Shown piece after piece: positions 35,924 to 38,708 of a stretch of DNA of 38,708 nucleotides. This DNA is from Corynebacterium sp. (GTDB taxonomy: Bacteria; Actinomycetota; Actinomycetes; Mycobacteriales; Mycobacteriaceae). Where the stretch lies: the NCBI RefSeq assembly GCF_012838985.1, contig NZ_DUOE01000178.1, positions 1 to 38,708 of the forward strand, in the 5' to 3' direction. The notes under the pieces are model-generated. The model had not been told where the DNA came from. It searched no databases and saw only the letters and a list, made by a program, of their open reading frames with translations. A program made the translations under genes and the position numbers. Numbering within the stretch: position 1 is the first letter of the stretch; every line of letters begins with the position of its first letter.

Positions 35924-35946
35924 TGAACGGCGTTCAATGCTATCGT
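35924..35946 (+). promoter_or_regulatory. BioQ-like operator and promoter of bioYMN
   Basis: TGAACGGCGTTCA (35924-35936) is a perfect palindrome TGAAC-N3-GTTCA, very close to the BioQ motif of C. glutamicum as I recall it (TGAAC-N3-GTTAC). It abuts an extended -10, TGC-TATCGT (35938-35946), which ends 7 nt before the bioY ATG. A repressor here would block bioY transcription. Confidence 0.75.
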
Positions 35947-35953
35947 TTCCGCC

Positions 35954-36547
35954 ATGACCACCACTGCTGCGCGCCCCGCCCGCACCTCCCGTTCCGCGGT
36001 GCAGGACCTGGCCTACATCGCCGTCTTCGCCGCCCTCATCATCGTGTTGGCCTTCGTGTCCATCCCCGTCGGAGCCGCCGGCGTCCCGATCGTCCTGCAG
36101 AACGCGGCGATCGTCCTCGCCGGCCTCGTGCTCGGCGGCCGCCGCGGCTTCCTGGCCGCCGCGCTCTTCCTCTTCCTGGGTCTCATCGGCCTGCCGGTCC
36201 TCGCCGGTGGCCGCACCACCCTGTCCGCCCTCGCCGGCCCGACCGTCGGCTACCTCGCCGGTTACCTCGTCTCCGCCGGTGTCGCCGGCTTCCTCGCCTA
36301 CCGTGCCCGCCCGAAGAAGCGCGGCGAGCAGGCCATCTGGTTCACCGTCGCCGCCGCCGTCGGCCTGCTCCTGCAGTACACCCTCGGTGCCCTCGGCCTT
36401 GTGTGGCGTGCGGGCATGTCCCTGACGGAGTCCATCATCGCCCAGGGCGCGTTCGTCCTCCCGGACGCCGCCAAGTTCGCCTTCATGGTCGTCATCGCCC
36501 TCGGTATCCACGCCGCCTTCCCGGATCTGCTGGCACGTCGTAAATAA
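35954..36547 (+). CDS. bioY: Biotin transporter BioY (ECF substrate-binding subunit)
   Basis: 197 aa, about six membrane helices. BioY is the biotin-binding membrane subunit of an energy-coupling factor importer. Family features include the Gly-rich VGAAGVPIVLQNAAIVLAG and LAGPTVGYLAGY. The ATG at 35954 follows the -10 by 7 nt (leaderless). Its stop shares a base with the bioM start (TAATG). Confidence 0.95.
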   Translation: MTTTAARPARTSRSAVQDLAYIAVFAALIIVLAFVSIPVGAAGVPIVLQNAAIVLAGLVLGGRRGFLAAALFLFLGLIGLPVLAGGRTTLSALAGPTVGYLAGYLVSAGVAGFLAYRARPKKRGEQAIWFTVAAAVGLLLQYTLGALGLVWRAGMSLTESIIAQGAFVLPDAAKFAFMVVIALGIHAAFPDLLARRK

Positions 36548-37236
36548 TGCCCACCATCACCTTTGAAGACGTCTCCGTCACCTTCGACGGGGACGTCTCC
36601 CCCACTCTGGACCGGATCTCACTCACGCTGACCGAGCACCGCATCGGCATCATCGGCGCGAACGGTTCCGGCAAGTCGACGCTCGCCCGACTCATCAACG
36701 GCCTCGGTGACCCCACCTCCGGCCGCGTACTTGTCGACGCCGCCGACGTCGCCCGCCACGGCCGCGACATCCGCCGCCGCGTCGGCTTCGTGTTCTCCGA
36801 CGCGGAGAACCAGATCGTCATGCCCCAGGTGCGTGACGACGTCGCCTTCTCCCTCCGCCGCCTCAGGCTCTCCCGCGCCGAGCGGGACGCGCGTGTCGAC
36901 GCCGCCCTGGCCCGCTTCGGCCTCACCGGACTCGCGGAGAACTCCCCGCACACCCTGTCCGGCGGCCAGAAGCAGCTGCTGGCCCTGGCGTCCGTGCTGG
37001 TCATCGAGCCGGACCTCATCATCGCCGATGAGCCGACCACACTGCTCGACCTGCGCAACCGGGCCCGCATTGCCCGCGAGTTCGCCGCCCTCGAGCAGCA
37101 GCTCATCGTGGTCACCCACGACCTGGACATCCTCGCGGACTTCGACCGCGTGCTCTGCCTCGACGAGGGCCGGATCATCGCCGACGGCTCCCCCGCCGAG
37201 GTCTGCGCCCACTACCGTTCCCTGATGCTGGCATGA
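36547..37236 (+). CDS. bioM: ECF biotin transporter ATPase BioM
   Basis: 229 aa. ABC-type ATPase with Walker A GANGSGKST (about residues 36-44), signature LSGGQKQ, and Walker B LIIADEPTTLLD. It energises biotin uptake with BioY and BioN. The start overlaps bioY by one base and its stop overlaps bioN by four (ATGA). Confidence 0.95.
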   Translation: MPTITFEDVSVTFDGDVSPTLDRISLTLTEHRIGIIGANGSGKSTLARLINGLGDPTSGRVLVDAADVARHGRDIRRRVGFVFSDAENQIVMPQVRDDVAFSLRRLRLSRAERDARVDAALARFGLTGLAENSPHTLSGGQKQLLALASVLVIEPDLIIADEPTTLLDLRNRARIAREFAALEQQLIVVTHDLDILADFDRVLCLDEGRIIADGSPAEVCAHYRSLMLA

Positions 37237-37844
37237 GGAACATCCCGCTGGGTGTGTACCTGCCGGGCACCACACCCATCCACCGCCTGCCCGCCGGCTG
37301 GAAGTTCCTGTGCCTCCTGGCGTTCATCCTCGCCTCGACCTTCCTGGTCAAGACACCGTTCGTGGCGGCGACCTGGCTGGCTGTGGTCGTGCTCGGCTAC
37401 GTCGTGGCGCGCGTGCCCCTGCGCACCGCCCTCGGCCAGACTCTGCCGGTCCTGCCGGTCCTGCTCGTGCTCGGTGCCTTCCAGTGGTGGCAGCGCGGCT
37501 GGGAGTTCGCGCTGACGACCGTGCTCGTCCTCTTCGCCTCGGTGGCGGCGGCCGCCCTGCTGACGCTGACCACCACCGTCGCCGAGCTCATGGGTGCCAT
37601 CGAGCGGGGGCTCGCCCCCTTCGAGCGTGTCGGGCTGCCCGTCGAGACGATCTCCCTCGCGGTGTCACTGACGCTGCGTCTCATCCCCCTGCAGCTGGCC
37701 ACCGTCCACGAGGTTCTCGCTGCACGGAAGGCCCGCGGCGCCGGTTTCTCCGTGGCCGCGTTCGGCACCCCCGTGCTCGTCCGCTCGATCCGCCGGGCCC
37801 GTCTGCTGGCCGAGGCACTCATCGCCCGCGGCGCAGCCGACTGA
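37233..37844 (+). CDS. bioN: ECF transporter transmembrane subunit BioN (EcfT)
   Basis: 203 aa, about five membrane helices. The two Ala-Arg-Gly type coupling motifs of EcfT proteins that contact the ATPase are present near residues 168 (ARKARG) and 198 (LIARG). The ATG overlaps the bioM stop. A very strong terminator follows. Confidence 0.93.
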   Translation: MRNIPLGVYLPGTTPIHRLPAGWKFLCLLAFILASTFLVKTPFVAATWLAVVVLGYVVARVPLRTALGQTLPVLPVLLVLGAFQWWQRGWEFALTTVLVLFASVAAAALLTLTTTVAELMGAIERGLAPFERVGLPVETISLAVSLTLRLIPLQLATVHEVLAARKARGAGFSVAAFGTPVLVRSIRRARLLAEALIARGAAD

Positions 37845-37862
37845 CGGCACCACCCCAGACAC

Positions 37863-37899
37863 AGCGACGCGGCCCGGGAAGTTCCCGGGCCGCGTCGCT
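37863..37899. terminator. Terminator after bioYMN
   Basis: Two 18-bp arms (37863-37880 and 37882-37899) are perfect complements around a single G, so a stem of about 16 bp with a 4-nt loop forms. It starts 18 bp after the bioN stop and stands 10 bp beyond the end of the convergent 27-aa gene, so it can serve both. Confidence 0.92.
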
Positions 37900-37908
37900 T
37901 CATTTCCG

Positions 37909-37992
37909 TCAGAACGGAAGGTACGGGATGGAGGACAGGGAGGACAGGACGGAGGACATCAGGGTCGTGTACAGAAGAAAAAGGCTGCTCAT
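37909..37992 (-). CDS. Putative 27-aa Leu/Ser-rich hydrophobic micropeptide
   Basis: 27 aa: MSSLFLLYTTLMSSVLSSLS followed by SIPYLPF. It is uncharged and could form one membrane or amphipathic helix. TAACCT on the minus strand (38005-38000) ends 7 nt before the ATG, the same geometry as the leaderless 42-aa gene upstream, but no good -35 is seen. About 22 of 26 codons end in G or C. Its coding DNA shares a near-identical stretch of about 20 bp with the 42-aa gene (CCTCCGT, 0 or 2 nt, CCTGTCCTCC), hinting at duplication. It is 43 bp downstream of that gene. Not recognised; it may not be a real gene. Confidence 0.4.
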   Translation of the reverse strand: MSSLFLLYTTLMSSVLSSLSSIPYLPF

Positions 37993-38035
37993 GGCTCCCA
38001 GGTTACCGAAATTCCGGGGGTCGGGGTGCTAGGTG

Positions 38036-38164
38036 CTATTCGTGCACGCAACCGCGGGTGTCGTGGAGACCGCACTGGGGGATGCCCAGCAGGCTCAGCG
38101 CCAGCGAGGAGAGGAAGCCACCCATGGAGGACAGGAAACGGAGGTAGTCTGCGACGATGTTCAT
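38036..38164 (-). CDS. Putative 42-aa amphipathic micropeptide
   Basis: 42 aa. Residues 1-29 (MNIVADYLRFLSSMGGFLSS, then LALSLLGIP) form a likely hydrophobic or amphipathic helix; the C-terminal tail carries C31 and C39 in QCGLHDTRGCVHE. Support for a real gene: a -35 TTGACG and -10 TACAGT spaced 16 bp with the ATG 7 nt after the -10, and G or C at nearly every third codon position. Size and helix are like the tiny corynebacterial cell-envelope porins PorA/PorH, but no sequence match is claimed. It lies downstream of pspA, separated by a terminator. Other options are a small membrane-stress effector or a toxin-like peptide. Confidence 0.6.
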   Translation of the reverse strand: MNIVADYLRFLSSMGGFLSSLALSLLGIPQCGLHDTRGCVHE

Positions 38165-38171
38165 ACCCCCA

Positions 38172-38199
38172 ACTGTAGGCGTGTCGCATGTCACGTCAA
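38172..38199 (-). promoter_or_regulatory. Promoter of the 42-aa micropeptide gene
   Basis: On the minus strand TTGACG (38199-38194) and TACAGT (38177-38172) are 16 bp apart. The -10 ends 7 nt before the ATG at 38164, so transcription should start at or next to the start codon. Confidence 0.65.
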
Positions 38200-38229
38200 G
38201 GGTCTGTGGCGTCCCGTGACTGAATCGTT

Positions 38230-38270
38230 GACACCCCGGGGGCCGCTGGACAGCGGCCCTCCGGGGTGTC
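38230..38270. terminator. Terminator downstream of pspA
   Basis: Arms GACACCCCGG (38230-38239) and CCGGGGTGTC (38261-38270) pair perfectly, and an inner GGGCCGCT/AGCGGCCC (38240-38247 with 38252-38259) extends the stem. It lies 13 bp after the pspA stop and isolates pspA from the micropeptide locus. Confidence 0.88.
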
Positions 38271-38283
38271 GTCGACAAACAGG

Positions 38284-38708
38284 CTACTCGCCGCGCAGCT
38301 CACGCATGCGCTGGGCGACGGCGTCGTCGGTGACGTTCGTGGCGCCGCCCTCGATGGCCTTGTCAGCCTGGCCGGAGGTCAGCTGACCACCGCCCTGCAT
38401 CTCGGCGCGGATCTGCTCGAGGCGGGAGTGACCGGCCATCTGGATGCCGGCCTGCTGCACCTCGGCCATGCGGCCCTCGACGGAGTTCTGGGCCAGCTCG
38501 GCCTGACCGAGGGCGTTCGCGTAACGACGCTCGATCTTCTCACGCACCTGATCCAGGTTCGGGGTGGAACCGGCGGTGATCGCGTTCATGGACTGCAGGG
38601 ACTCGGAGACCTTCTCCTGCATCTTGGCCTGCTCCAGCTGGGAGAGCAGCTTGGTGCGCTCGGCGACCTTCTGCTGCAGGGCCATGGCGTTGCGCTCGAC
38701 GGCCTGCT
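38284..38708 (-). CDS. pspA: PspA/IM30-family phage shock protein A, 3' part
   Basis: Partial: the 5' end lies beyond the window, and about 141 C-terminal residues are seen. The sequence is a long charged coiled coil ([20 protein letters not shown], then a break near GSTPN, then a second helix), typical of the ESCRT-III-like PspA family that supports the membrane under stress. The C-terminal part (about 60 residues, [15 protein letters not shown] to RMRELRGE) is more variable. An ATG at 38685 is internal. In mycobacteria the homologue Rv2744c follows clgR; that gene would be outside the window. Confidence 0.85.
   Translation of the reverse strand, partial: QAVERNAMALQQKVAERTKLLSQLEQAKMQEKVSESLQSMNAITAGSTPNLDQVREKIERRYANALGQAELAQNSVEGRMAEVQQAGIQMAGHSRLEQIRAEMQGGGQLTSGQADKAIEGGATNVTDDAVAQRMRELRGE

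Overview
The window is chromosomal DNA from a high-GC actinobacterium, almost certainly a Corynebacterium. The evidence is the gene order (nrdR-divS-lexA-sugR-ptsI-fruK-fruA-ptsH, hflX, miaA, miaB, gluABCD, recX-recA-DUF3046, bioYMN, pspA), a SugR-type regulator next to the PTS genes, GC-rich third codon positions, many GTG starts, and many start codons placed 6-8 nt after a -10 hexamer (leaderless mRNAs). No tRNA, rRNA, insertion sequence, prophage or CRISPR array was seen. This is mostly conserved backbone with a few insertions and losses.

Layout. 1-2300: peroxide defence, with ahpC-ahpD transcribed away from oxyR and a candidate OxyR operator between them. 2349-7848: a membrane protein with a Pro/Tyr-rich tail, the large RNA helicase HrpA, and the ribonucleotide reductase repressor NrdR. 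7920-9245: the SOS pair divS/lexA, divergent, with LexA-type boxes between them. 9483-15650: the sugar phosphotransferase block: sugR, ptsI (minus strand), then fruK-fruA and ptsH (plus strand), around a 343-bp control region with GlxR-type sites and repeats. 15734-21423 (all minus strand): a small conserved protein, uracil permease, HflX GTPase, and a ferrous iron operon feoA-feoB-feoC-like that overlaps hflX and carries a DtxR-type iron box. 21554-27450: two hypothetical proteins, miaA and its partner, a DUF349 protein, a GNAT acetyltransferase and a tetra-spanning membrane protein. 27501-32503: miaB and, divergently, the glutamate ABC importer gluABCD. 32596-33699: a lipoprotein trypsin-like protease. 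33709-35875: recX-recA and DUF3046, with a LexA box inside the recA promoter. 35954-37844: the biotin ECF importer bioY-bioM-bioN behind a BioQ-like operator. 37909-38199: two tiny hydrophobic peptide genes between two strong terminators. 38284-38708: the 3' part of a pspA-family gene.

How the genes work together. AhpC/AhpD reduce peroxides under OxyR. LexA controls divS, recA and itself. EI (ptsI), HPr (ptsH), EIIABC-Fru (fruA) and 1-phosphofructokinase (fruK) form a full fructose uptake and entry route, probably under SugR and GlxR. The feo, glu and bio sets are three compact uptake operons.

The best candidate for something undescribed is the isolated micropeptide locus at 37.9-38.2 kb: a 42-aa and a 27-aa Leu/Ser-rich peptide, the first with a good -35/-10 and a leaderless ATG. 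Also notable are the FeoC-like gene hidden between feoB and hflX, the lipoprotein protease between gluD and recX, and the absence of dapF and fruR from positions where I would expect them by comparison with C. glutamicum (a comparison from memory).
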